NCBI GenBank assembly: GCA_035509415.1
Contig: DATJLQ010000140.1
Coordinates: forward strand, 1 to 26,280
DNA: 26,280 bases
Direction of reading: 5' to 3'
From: DATJLQ01 sp035509415
GTDB taxonomy: Bacteria; Pseudomonadota; Alphaproteobacteria; JACZXZ01
Below the pieces are notes generated by a model. That model made no database searches and had not been told where the DNA came from. It saw only the letters and a program-made list of their open reading frames with translations. A program made the translations under genes and the position numbers. This document shows, piece by piece, positions 1 through 7,823 of this stretch (positions within the stretch are counted from its first letter, which is position 1; each line of letters begins with the position of its first letter).

Positions 1-175
1 CTATGGCACGTACGTACCACTTTCCGGCCCCAACCTCGCGCAACTCGCTTTCCTGAACAAAACCGCTTACAGCTCCGTTCACTGCTTCAAAGCTGATTAG
101 GCGCTCGCCCGAGAAGGGACCGGGCTTTGTCTCGCAAAGAACGCCGATAACCGCGCCTGGTTTTAAGTCCGACAT
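1..175 (-). CDS. Small protein of unknown function, truncated by the left edge
   Basis: An open frame begins with ATG at 175 and stays open for 58 codons to the window edge, so the C-terminus is missing. A good ribosome binding site (AAGGGGAG) lies about 6 bases before the ATG, which is the main reason to call it. The protein starts MSDLKPGAVIGVLC and has alternating hydrophobic and polar residues suggesting small beta strands; there is no signal peptide or membrane helix. I do not recognise the family. The DNA is AT-richer than the oxidoreductase gene next to it, like the other two AT-rich genes in the window, so it may be acquired. It lies downstream of the oxidoreductase on the same strand with about 100 bases between them, so it could be read through or have its own promoter. 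Confidence 0.6.
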   Translation of the reverse strand, partial: MSDLKPGAVIGVLCETKPGPFSGERLISFEAVNGAVSGFVQESELREVGAGKWYVRAI

Positions 176-216
176 CAATCTCCCCTTCAGCTGGTATGGT
201 TCTATTTTTGTTCAGC

Positions 217-226
217 CCACATGTGG
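217..226. promoter_or_regulatory. Perfect 10-bp palindrome CCACATGTGG upstream of the left-edge gene
   Basis: CCACATGTGG is its own reverse complement. It lies about 42 bases before the ATG of the truncated gene at 175, in AT-richer leader DNA, where a dimeric regulator could bind. A 10-bp palindrome can occur by chance, and no convincing -35/-10 pair is visible nearby. Confidence 0.2.
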
Positions 227-274
227 TAGCTCACCATGGAGGAAATTATCGGTTTCGTCAATATGATCGAATCG

Positions 275-3200
275 TCACTCCGCCGCCGTGCGTTGGGCGG
301 GCGGCGCGCGGAAGGCGGCGAGGAGCTCGGCCTCGCGCGCTTTGGCCAAATCGATCGCGCGTTCCTTGACGTGGCCGTAGCCGCGAATTTGCTCGGGGAT
401 CGAGGCGATCTCGAGCGCCAACGCATGGTTGTCGTGACTGAGGCGCGCCACGAGCTCGTCCACCACGCGCTCGTATTCCGCGATGAGCGCGCGCTCGCGC
501 TTCCGCTCCGTCGTGTGGCCGAAGGGATCGAGCCAGGTGCCGCGTAGCCCCTTGAGGGACGCGAGCAGGCGGAACGCGTTGAGGATCCAGGCGCCGTATT
601 CGCGCTTCTCGAGCTCGCCCGTCGCCGGGTTGCGCCGCGCGAGCAAGGGCGGCGCCAAATGGAAGCGCAGTCGGTAGTCGCCCGCGAAGCGCTCGTGGAG
701 CGCCGCCTCGAACGTGCCGTCCGTGTAAAGCCGCGCGACCTCGTACTCGTCCTTGTAGGCGAGGAGCTTGTAGTAATTCCGCGCGACCGATTCCGCGAGC
801 CCGCTCAGGCCCGGCGCGTTCTCGGATTCAGCCGCGCGCACGCGCTGGACGAGATCGCGGTAGCGCTTGGCGAGGCCCGCGTTCTGATAGGCGGTGAGCT
901 GGCGCGCGCGCCGTTCGATCGTCTCCTCGAGGCTCGCCGAGAGGACGCGCGCGGGGGCGGGCGCTTGGGGGGCCGCGGCACGCTCGGTCGCGGCGGGATC
1001 GTGAGCCGCGAGCCGGCCCCACAGGAACGCGCGCCGGTTCTGCTCGGCGGCGACGCCGTTGAGCTCGATCGCCTTGAAGATCGCGTCTTCCGAGACCGGG
1101 ATCAGCCCGCGTTGATAGGCGAAGCCCATCATGAACGGGTTGGTCGCGATCGAATCGCCCATGAGCCGGGTCGCGAGGCGCGTGGCATCGACCGACGCGA
1201 CGGCGCGCCCGCCCACGCCCGCCTCGATCGCCTGCTCGAGCGCCGCAGCCGGAAAGGTCAGGTCGGGCTTGCGCATGAAATCGCCGGTCGGCGTCTCGTG
1301 GCTGTTGAGGGCGACGCGCGTGACGCCGTCGCGCGTGACGGCGCGCGCTTCGCGGCTCGCCGCCACCACGATGTCGCACGCGATCACCGCATGGGCGTCG
1401 CCGGTCGCGATGCGCGCCGCGTGGATCGCCTCCGGGTCGCGCGCGATGCGCAGATGGCTCATGACCGCGCCGCCCTTCTGCGCGAGGCCGGTCATGTCGA
1501 GGATTTTTACGCCTTTGCCTTCGATGTGTGCCGCCATGCCGAGCACGGCGCCCACGGTCACCACGCCGGTGCCGCCCACGCCGGTGACGAGGATGTTATA
1601 GGGCTCGGTGCCGAGCTCGGGGAGTTTCGGCTCGGGCAAGCTTGCGAACGGATCCGCCGCGGCCGCGGCGCCCTTGCTCTTGCGCAAGCCGCCGCCATGA
1701 ACCGTGACGAAGCTCGGGCAGAAGCCGTTGACGCAGGAGAAATCCTTGTTGCAGGAGGATTGGTCGATCTGGCGCTTGCGGCCAAATTCGGTCTCGACCG
1801 GAATCACCGAGAGGCAGTTGGATTTCGCGTTGCAGTCGCCGCAGCCCTCGCACACCGCCTCGTTGACGAAGGCGCGCTTGGCGGGATCGGGGAAGGTGCC
1901 GCGCTTCCGGCGCCGGCGCTTCTCGGCGGCGCAGGTCTGGTCGTAGACGAGGACCGAGACGCCCTGCCATTGGCGCAGCTCCTTCTGCACTTCGTCGAGT
2001 TGGCTGCGATGATGGATCGTGACCCCGGGCGCGAAATCCGTGCCGGCCGGGTACTTGTCCGGCTCGTCCGAGACGACGGCGATGCGCTTCACTCCCTCGG
2101 CCGCGACCTGGCGCGTGATCGAGGCGACGCCCAGATGGCCCTCGACCGGCTGGCCGCCGGTCATGGCGACCGCGTCGTTGAACAGGATCTTGTAGGTGAT
2201 GTTGACGTTGGCCGCGACCGCGGCGCGTAGCGCCATGTAGCCCGAGTGGAAGTAGGTGCCGTCGCCCATGTTGGCGAAGACGTGGGGCTCTTGGGTGAAG
2301 GGCGCCTGGCCGATCCACGCCGCACCCTCGCCGCCCATGTGGGAGAAGGTCTCGGTGCGCCGGTCCATGTAGAGCGCCATGAAATGGCAGCCGATGCCGG
2401 CGAGCGCGCGGCTCCCCTCGGGCACCACGGTCGAGCTGTTGTGCGGGCAGCCCGAGCAGAAATAGGGCACGCGCCGGAACTCGGGCTGGTTCGAGCGCAG
2501 GCTCGCTTCCTTCTGGTCGAGGAAGGCGAGATGGGCGTCGATGCGCGCGCTGGCATGAAACCGGCCGAGGCGGCCCGCGAGCGCGCGCGCGACCATCGCG
2601 GGCGAGAGCTCGTCGTATTCGGGCAAGAGCACGTTCCCCGCCTCATCGCGCTTTCCGACGATACGCGGCTTCGTGCCTTCGAGCCGGTCGTAAAGCAGCT
2701 CCTTGAGCTGGCTCTCGAGGAGCGAGCGCTTCTCCTCGACGACCAGAATTTCCTCGAGGCCGCGCGCGAATTCGAGCGCCCCCTCGGGCTCGAGCGGCCA
2801 GGCGAGCGCCACCTTGTAGACCGAAAGCCCGATCTCCGCCGCCTCGCGCTCGCCGATCCCAAGATCGTCGAGCGCCTGGCGCACGTCGAGATAGGACTTC
2901 CCGGTGGTGACAATGCCGAGCCGGCGCTTCGGCCCGTCGATCACCGTCCGGTCGAGCCGGTTCGCGCGCGCGAAGGCCCGCGCCGCCGCGAGCTTCCAGC
3001 GCATCAGGCGCTCTTCTTGCACCATCCAATGGTCGGGCCAGCGGATGTTGAGCCCGCCCGGCGGCAGCTCGAAATCCTCGGGCAGCGCGATCTCGACCCG
3101 GTGCGGGTCGACCGCGCAGACGGCCGAGCCCTCGACCGTGTCGGCGACGCATTTGAAGCCGACCCAGGTGCCGGCGTAACGTGACATCGCCCAACCGTAA

Positions 3201-3769
3201 AGCCCGAGATCGAGGAATTCCTGCACGCCCGCGGGATTGAGCACCGGGATCATGGCGCTCACGAAGGCGAACTCGCTCTGGTGCGGCACGGTCGAGGATT
3301 TGGCCGCGTGGTCGTCGCCCGCAAGCGCCAGCACGCCGCCATGGGGCGAGGTGCCGGCGAAATTCGCGTGGCGGAACACGTCGCCCGAGCGGTCGACCCC
3401 CGGCCCCTTGCCGTACCACATGGCGAAGACGCCGTCGTACTTGGCGCCCGGCGCCAGGCCCACCTGCTGGCTGCCCCAGACGGCGGTCGCCGCCAAATCC
3501 TCGTTGACCCCGGGCTGGAAATGGATGTGGTTCTTCTCGACGAAGCGGCGCGCCTGCCACAGGGCCTGGTCGACGCCGCCCAAGGGCGAGCCGCGATAGC
3601 CCGAGATGAAGCAGGCGGTCTCGAGCCCGGCCGCCCGGTCGCGCGCGCGCTGCATCATGGGAAGGCGGATCAGCGCCTGGGTCCCGGTCAGGAAGACGCG
3701 GCCGCGCTCGAGCGCGTATTTGTCGTCGAGGGTGACTTTGCGGTCGAGGGTGACTGCGGCCAAGGCCAT
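275..3769 (-). CDS. Indolepyruvate ferredoxin oxidoreductase, fused alpha and beta parts
   Basis: This 1164-residue single-chain enzyme of the 2-oxoacid:ferredoxin oxidoreductase superfamily oxidatively decarboxylates aryl pyruvates such as indolepyruvate to acyl-CoA, passing electrons to ferredoxin or a similar acceptor in the cytoplasm. From the N-terminus there is the pyrimidine-binding half. A CSGCPHN motif follows near residue 437, then the thiamine diphosphate site (GDGTYFHSG near 500). Next come cysteine clusters CEGCGDC (about 640) and CNKDFSCVNGFC (about 672), then the gamma-type domain starting VTGVGGTGVV (about 722) and a long helical C-terminal region typical of the fused proteobacterial form. 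The ATG at 3769 is preferred over an in-frame TTG at 3778, because GGGGAG lies 9 bases before the ATG and abuts the TTG. It stands alone, divergent from the TIR-like gene. It looks intact and its composition matches the housekeeping genes. Confidence 0.95.
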   Translation of the reverse strand: MALAAVTLDRKVTLDDKYALERGRVFLTGTQALIRLPMMQRARDRAAGLETACFISGYRGSPLGGVDQALWQARRFVEKNHIHFQPGVNEDLAATAVWGSQQVGLAPGAKYDGVFAMWYGKGPGVDRSGDVFRHANFAGTSPHGGVLALAGDDHAAKSSTVPHQSEFAFVSAMIPVLNPAGVQEFLDLGLYGWAMSRYAGTWVGFKCVADTVEGSAVCAVDPHRVEIALPEDFELPPGGLNIRWPDHWMVQEERLMRWKLAAARAFARANRLDRTVIDGPKRRLGIVTTGKSYLDVRQALDDLGIGEREAAEIGLSVYKVALAWPLEPEGALEFARGLEEILVVEEKRSLLESQLKELLYDRLEGTKPRIVGKRDEAGNVLLPEYDELSPAMVARALAGRLGRFHASARIDAHLAFLDQKEASLRSNQPEFRRVPYFCSGCPHNSSTVVPEGSRALAGIGCHFMALYMDRRTETFSHMGGEGAAWIGQAPFTQEPHVFANMGDGTYFHSGYMALRAAVAANVNITYKILFNDAVAMTGGQPVEGHLGVASITRQVAAEGVKRIAVVSDEPDKYPAGTDFAPGVTIHHRSQLDEVQKELRQWQGVSVLVYDQTCAAEKRRRRKRGTFPDPAKRAFVNEAVCEGCGDCNAKSNCLSVIPVETEFGRKRQIDQSSCNKDFSCVNGFCPSFVTVHGGGLRKSKGAAAAADPFASLPEPKLPELGTEPYNILVTGVGGTGVVTVGAVLGMAAHIEGKGVKILDMTGLAQKGGAVMSHLRIARDPEAIHAARIATGDAHAVIACDIVVAASREARAVTRDGVTRVALNSHETPTGDFMRKPDLTFPAAALEQAIEAGVGGRAVASVDATRLATRLMGDSIATNPFMMGFAYQRGLIPVSEDAIFKAIELNGVAAEQNRRAFLWGRLAAHDPAATERAAAPQAPAPARVLSASLEETIERRARQLTAYQNAGLAKRYRDLVQRVRAAESENAPGLSGLAESVARNYYKLLAYKDEYEVARLYTDGTFEAALHERFAGDYRLRFHLAPPLLARRNPATGELEKREYGAWILNAFRLLASLKGLRGTWLDPFGHTTERKRERALIAEYERVVDELVARLSHDNHALALEIASIPEQIRGYGHVKERAIDLAKAREAELLAAFRAPPAQRTAAE

Positions 3770-3882
3770 GCGTCGCAACTCCCCAGCGGCTCGATCTCAC
3801 GGGTCGCGTTAGCGTCTCGGGCAGGCGTCTCGGGCGGACCTCTCGATTCGGCGCCTTGACCCGGCGTCTCCCAAGGAGCGTA

Positions 3883-3888
3883 ATTTTA
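3883..3888 (-). promoter_or_regulatory. Possible -10 element for the indolepyruvate oxidoreductase
   Basis: On the minus strand TAAAAT matches the sigma70 -10 consensus at five of six positions, about 115 bases before the start codon in otherwise GC-rich DNA. The hexamer 17 bases upstream (GGTCGA) is a poor -35, so the call is weak. Confidence 0.3.
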
Positions 3889-4086
3889 TTTCGCGCCCCT
3901 TGCAATCGACCCGATCGGGGCCGGCGCAAAACGCAAGATTGCATGTGAGGCGCGTGGCGGCCTTGTCAAGAAATTGCCCGGCCGCGGGGGGTCCGGGTCA
4001 TCCTCTTGCGCCCGTCGATGAAGCGAGGCCCGACACCACAAGTTACACCCAGGTAAGGACGGGCGATTGACGTCAAACTGTTGTGA

Positions 4087-4116
4087 TTGGCCGAGAATTA
4101 TACTCATATTTAGATA
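4087..4116 (+). promoter_or_regulatory. Weak candidate promoter for the TIR-like gene
   Basis: TTGGCC (4087-4092) and TAGATA (4111-4116) are separated by 18 bases and would start transcription about 27 bases before the ATG at 4150. A second -10-like hexamer, TATACT, lies at 4099-4104, but neither TTGACG at 4067 nor TTGTGA at 4081 is correctly spaced for it. The region is AT-rich, so chance matches are likely. Confidence 0.25.
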
Positions 4117-4149
4117 AGTCTGCAGCGCAGCTCCAACGAGGCATTCGGA

Positions 4150-5079
4150 ATGTTAGAAAGTCGTATATCTAACGCGGCAAGAGTATTTATCAGCTGCGGT
4201 CAAGCCCGCGGTTCCGAAGAAGAGAAGATTGCACGGGAAATTGCCGAGAGGGTACGCAATCTCGGATTCGACCCCTATGTAGCAGTCACCGAGCAAACCC
4301 TTCGCGGACTGCGTGAGAACATATTTGAGCAATTACGTAGCTCAGAATATTTTATCTTCGTTGATTTTAAGCGCGAACGTCTCGCCAATCCGGAAACGGA
4401 CGAATACCGTGGGTCACTCTTCTCCCATCAAGAGCTTTCGATTGCCTCGTTTCTCGAGCTAGATGTCATTGCGCTACAGGAAAGTGGTGTAAAGCCAGAC
4501 GACGGGATTATTCGATTCCTTCAGGCAAATGCAATTCGATTTACCGACAGACACACATTGCCTAATGTCATCGCGGACAAAATCCGTGAGCGAAACTGGG
4601 ATCCAGGATGGCAAAATGAGCTAATACTCGAAAGGGACGGGGCCCAATTTAGCGACGCCCGGCGCCCTGACGATCTAACTGGCCGGTACTTCCATATCAA
4701 CGTGCATAATAGGCATCACACCAAGACTGCACAAAATTGTTACGTTTACCTCGAGAATGCAGAGGATCTCGGCTCTGGTGAGTCGCTCCCGCTCAAGATT
4801 ATTGAATTCAAATGGGCCGGCACCATGCTCCCTGGCGTTGGGATAGCGCCACTTGCGAGGCGTCCATTTGATGCGTTTTTTATATTGCATAACTTGCCAA
4901 CTGTAGTTCAGGTAAATTCTTTTTCAGATTCAACAGAGTTTCTTCCAAGGATTTCAGGCGAGGGTCGTTATAAACTCACCTATTTAGTCGTCTCAAATAA
5001 CTTTCACCCTGTTCGAGGAACGTTCGTATTGAACTTAAACGCTACACTCGACCAAACCAGCCTTCTCCCGTCGGCATAG
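4150..5079 (+). CDS. TIR-like domain protein with a C-terminal beta-rich domain
   Basis: This 309-residue soluble protein starts at an ATG with GAGG about 8 bases upstream. Residues 11-17 (RVFISCG) form a hydrophobic first strand. They are followed by a helix with EEEKIAREIAERV, then GFDPYVAV (39-46), LRENIFEQLRSSEYFIFVDF (54-73) and SHQELSIASFLE (92-103). This order matches TIR and nucleoside 2-deoxyribosyltransferase-like folds, with Glu95 where bacterial TIR NADases carry the catalytic glutamate. Residues about 178-297 are rich in alternating hydrophobic residues and resemble a beta sandwich (RYFHINVHNRH, NCYVYLENAE, GRYKLTYLVVSNN). By inference it could cleave or sense a nucleotide, with the C-terminus as sensor or adaptor; neither is shown. 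There is no partner gene: it stands alone between two minus-strand metabolic genes. The DNA is much AT-richer than its neighbours, suggesting transfer. Gene certain; TIR-like assignment moderate. Confidence 0.8.
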   Translation: MLESRISNAARVFISCGQARGSEEEKIAREIAERVRNLGFDPYVAVTEQTLRGLRENIFEQLRSSEYFIFVDFKRERLANPETDEYRGSLFSHQELSIASFLELDVIALQESGVKPDDGIIRFLQANAIRFTDRHTLPNVIADKIRERNWDPGWQNELILERDGAQFSDARRPDDLTGRYFHINVHNRHHTKTAQNCYVYLENAEDLGSGESLPLKIIEFKWAGTMLPGVGIAPLARRPFDAFFILHNLPTVVQVNSFSDSTEFLPRISGEGRYKLTYLVVSNNFHPVRGTFVLNLNATLDQTSLLPSA

Positions 5080-5117
5080 CTGACGAGAAAATCAATAGAA
5101 GTTGAGAGTAACGCAAA

Positions 5118-5867
5118 TCAACGACAATTGCGCGCCGCCGGCGCCACCGTCGCGTCGCCCTGCCCGCTCTGCTTGAGTGCGTCCAAGACGAAGCCCGACG
5201 CCTTCATCTCCTCGATGAAGCTCGTGAGATAGGCGAGGGCGCCGCCGCGCCCCTTGGGCACGCACATCGCCTGCTCGATGCCCATGAAGCGGCCCGAGAG
5301 GGCGCGCAAGCCGGGCTGGCTCGCGACAAAAGCGACGACCGCCTGCTTGACCCCCGCCGCGGCATCGAGCCCTTCCTTGAGGAAGAGCGCGAAGGCGTCG
5401 CGCCCGCTCGGCTCGCGCACCAGCGTCGCGTGCTTGAGCGTGCGGGTGAGATAGAGCTCGTAGGCCGCACCCTTGGCGACCGCGATCCGCACGCCCGGCC
5501 GGTCGACCTCTTCGGCGGCGCGCAAGGGTGACTCCGCGCGCACCAGATAGGTTCCCTCGATCAACACGTAGGGCGGGGTGAAGTCGATCTCGCGCGCGCG
5601 TTGCGGATCGATCGCGAGGAACGCGAGATCCCACGCCCCCGACTTGAGCGCGTCGGTCACCTTGCCCGCGGCATCGTAAGGCACGAAAGCGATGGGCACG
5701 CCGAGACGCTTTCCGAGCGCACGCGCGAGCTCGGCCGAAACGCCGCGCGCCTCGCCGGTCGCGGGGTCCTTTTGCGCCAGCACCCCGTTGCCGTAATTCA
5801 TTGCGACGCGGAGCGTACCGGTGGGGGCGAGCGACTTGACGATCTCGGGCGGAACTTGGGCGGCCAT
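5118..5867 (-). CDS. Family 3 solute-binding-fold protein without a signal peptide
   Basis: This 249-residue protein has the family 3 (amino-acid type) ABC transporter binding-protein fold. GTLRVAMNYGNG (about 17-28) is followed by GVSAELARALGKRLGVPIAFV and DALKSGAWDLAFLAIDPQRA, then REIDFTPPYV, the usual hallmark order. Normal members begin with a secretion signal, but this one begins MAAQVPPEIVKSLAPTG and reaches the domain within 17 residues, so it should be cytoplasmic. Its ATG at 5867 has AAGGAG 6 bases upstream, and no upstream extension encodes a hydrophobic leader. It starts 26 bases after the acyl-CoA synthetase stop, so the two are probably co-transcribed. No permease or ATPase gene is nearby. 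Possible roles are cytosolic ligand sensing or an enzyme of similar fold such as cyclohexadienyl dehydratase; I cannot choose between them. Confidence 0.88.
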   Translation of the reverse strand: MAAQVPPEIVKSLAPTGTLRVAMNYGNGVLAQKDPATGEARGVSAELARALGKRLGVPIAFVPYDAAGKVTDALKSGAWDLAFLAIDPQRAREIDFTPPYVLIEGTYLVRAESPLRAAEEVDRPGVRIAVAKGAAYELYLTRTLKHATLVREPSGRDAFALFLKEGLDAAAGVKQAVVAFVASQPGLRALSGRFMGIEQAMCVPKGRGGALAYLTSFIEEMKASGFVLDALKQSGQGDATVAPAARNCR

Positions 5868-5893
5868 GGAAACTCCTTTTCGACGTTAGCGCG

Positions 5894-7678
5894 TCAATAT
5901 AGCGCCTCGAGGGCCGCGCCATAGGCCTTGCGGATCACATGGCGGCGGATTTTGAGCGAGGGCGTGAGCATGTTGTTCTCGATCGAGAAGGGCTCGGGCA
6001 CGATGACGAAGTGCCGCACGCGCTCGATGAGGGAGAGTTTCGCGTTGACGCGCTCGACCGCGGCGGCGAGCGCTTCCTCGAATGCGCGATCGGACGCGAG
6101 CGCCGCGAGCGACGGCTCCTTCCCGTGCCGCGCCGCCCAGCTCTTCCAGAACTCCTCGCGTGGTACGAGCGCCGCCACGAGATAGGGCCGCTTGTCGCCC
6201 GACACCATCGCCTGGGCGATCTCGGGCTCGAGGGTCAAAAACCCCTCGACGCGTTGGGGCGAAATGTTGTCGCCGCCCGAATTCACGATCAGGTCCTTCT
6301 TGCGGTCGGTGATCTGGATGTAGCCGTCCTCGTCGAGGCGGCCCACGTCGCCGGTATGGAGCCAGCCCTCGCGCAAGACCTGGGCCGTCGCCTCGGGATC
6401 GTTCCAATATCCCTGCATCACGAGCTCGCCGCGCACCAGAATCTCGCCGTCCTCGGCGATGCGCACCTCGACTCCCTCGAGCGCCGGGCCGACCGTATGC
6501 AGCTTCACCTTGTCGGGCGGATTGACGCTGATCACCGGCGCCGATTCGGTCTGGCCGTAGCCCTGGAGCAAACGCAGGCCGAGGGCGGTGAAGAAGAGGC
6601 CGATCTCGGGGTTCAAGGGTGCGCCGCCCGAGACCAGCGCCTTGAGCCGGCCGCCGAAGCGCGCCTTGAATTTCGCGCGCACCAGGCGATCGAGCAGCTT
6701 GTCGAGCGCGCGCTCGGAGAGCGCCAGGCTCGCCGGGTCGCGATAGCGCTTGGTGCCGAGCTCGACCGCCTTCCAGAACAGCTTCGCCTTGAGCCCGCCC
6801 TGGCGCGCGATCGCGGCCGTGATGCGCGTATGGAGCGTCTCATAGAGGCGCGGCACCGCGGTCATGATCGTGGGCCGCACCTCGACCATGTTGGCGGCGA
6901 GCGTCTCCGCCCCCTCGACGTAATAGATCTGGGCGCCGATCGCGATCGGGAAGAACAGCCCGGCCATGTGCTCGTAGGAATGGGAGAGCGGCAGGAACGA
7001 GAGGAAGATCTCGTCCTTCAGGCCGAAGCTCGCGAGCAGCGCGTCGGCGCCCGCGCAGTTGCATAGGATCGCCCCATGGCTGAGCGCGACCCCGCGCGGA
7101 GTCCCGCCGGTGCCAGAGGTGTGGATGATGCAGCACACGTCCGAGCGCTTCAACGAATCGACGATGGCGCTCACGTCGTTCGGGCGCGCTTCGCCGGTCG
7201 CGAGCATCTCGTCCCAGGAATAGACGTCGACGCCCGGATGCTGGGTGAGCGACAGGGGCTCGACCGAAACCACGAAGCGCATGCCGGGGGTGAGCGCCGC
7301 CGCGGCCAGGAGATTGCCCGCGAGCTTCCGGGTCGAGACGATCGCCGCCTTGGCGCCCGCGTTCGAGAGGATGTGCCGGTGATCGTCGACCGTGTTGGTG
7401 ATGTAGCCCGGGACCGCGATCAGCCCCGCCGCCATGATGGCCAGGTCCGCGATCGCCCATTCGGTGCGGTTCTCGGCCACGAGCGCCACCCGGTCGCCGC
7501 GCTCGAGCCCGTGGGCGCGCAGGCCGCGCGCGAGCCGGTTCACCTGCCGCGCGGCCTCGGCCCAGCTCGTGGGCCGGTATTGGCCGTGGCTCTTCGACCA
7601 CAGGAAGGGCTTGTCGCCGCCCTGGGCGGCGCGCTCGAAGAACAGACGCGGGAGGTTCGGTATCGACTTGTAATCCAT
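5894..7678 (-). CDS. Long-chain acyl-CoA synthetase (AMP-forming)
   Basis: This 594-residue ANL-superfamily ligase activates a fatty acid through an acyl-adenylate to its CoA thioester. Motifs appear in order: the phosphate-binding loop IIHTSGTGGTPRG (about 181-193), YGQTES (about 372), HTGDVG (about 440), and the hinge region DRKKDLIVNSGGDNISP (about 456). The length and the DRKKDLIVNSGG form suit long-chain FadD-like enzymes. A longer in-frame start exists at 7789, but the ATG at 7678 begins the normal N-terminus (MDYKSIPNLPRLF) and has AGGGGAAAGG just upstream, so I chose it. It lies divergent to oligoendopeptidase F, with 145 bases between them, and upstream of the solute-binding-fold gene. 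It probably serves fatty acid degradation or lipid recycling; the exact substrate cannot be read from sequence. Confidence 0.93.
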   Translation of the reverse strand: MDYKSIPNLPRLFFERAAQGGDKPFLWSKSHGQYRPTSWAEAARQVNRLARGLRAHGLERGDRVALVAENRTEWAIADLAIMAAGLIAVPGYITNTVDDHRHILSNAGAKAAIVSTRKLAGNLLAAAALTPGMRFVVSVEPLSLTQHPGVDVYSWDEMLATGEARPNDVSAIVDSLKRSDVCCIIHTSGTGGTPRGVALSHGAILCNCAGADALLASFGLKDEIFLSFLPLSHSYEHMAGLFFPIAIGAQIYYVEGAETLAANMVEVRPTIMTAVPRLYETLHTRITAAIARQGGLKAKLFWKAVELGTKRYRDPASLALSERALDKLLDRLVRAKFKARFGGRLKALVSGGAPLNPEIGLFFTALGLRLLQGYGQTESAPVISVNPPDKVKLHTVGPALEGVEVRIAEDGEILVRGELVMQGYWNDPEATAQVLREGWLHTGDVGRLDEDGYIQITDRKKDLIVNSGGDNISPQRVEGFLTLEPEIAQAMVSGDKRPYLVAALVPREEFWKSWAARHGKEPSLAALASDRAFEEALAAAVERVNAKLSLIERVRHFVIVPEPFSIENNMLTPSLKIRRHVIRKAYGAALEALY

Positions 7679-7770
7679 CGCCTTTCCCCTGACGCCGGAT
7701 TTCTGGCATGGCGCCGCGCCGCTTGGGAAGCGGCAAAAATCGGGCCGGGGCACCCCCATTCCGAAAGCGC

Positions 7771-7799
7771 TTGGCGCCCACCCTATCACGGCCTATATG
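7771..7799 (+). promoter_or_regulatory. Candidate promoter of oligoendopeptidase F
   Basis: TTGGCG (7771-7776) and TATATG (7794-7799) are 17 bases apart, each matching consensus at four of six positions. Transcription would begin near 7806, just before the ribosome site at 7813. This also argues against an in-frame ATG at 7797, which lies inside the -10 box. Confidence 0.45.
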
Positions 7800-7823
7800 C
7801 GTCTGATGCGACGGAGGGAAGTC

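Larger units (their letters stand above)
3770..4149. other. Intergenic region between the divergent oxidoreductase and TIR-like genes
   Basis: This 380-base gap carries the leaders of two divergent genes. Composition changes within it: GC-rich up to about 4065, then AT-rich into the TIR-like gene, placing the left boundary of the presumed acquired segment near 4065-4090. No direct repeats, tRNA or integrase remnant is visible at the boundary. A 74-codon minus-strand frame (3886-4107) has no ribosome site or family signature and is not called. Confidence 0.6.

Noticed and set aside
4067..4072. TTGACG as a -35 for the TIR-like gene
   Set aside because: The nearest -10-like hexamer (TATACT, 4099) is 26 bases away, far outside the usual 16-18.
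3886..4107. A 74-codon minus-strand frame in the intergenic region
   Set aside because: No ribosome site and no recognisable composition or motif; it spans the border between GC-rich and AT-rich DNA.
7718..7734. Hairpin GCCGCTT-GGG-AAGCGGC between acyl-CoA synthetase and pepF genes
   Set aside because: It is followed by A residues on the plus strand and has no U-run on either, and it lies upstream of the pepF promoter. In DNA this GC-rich a 7-bp stem is not convincing.
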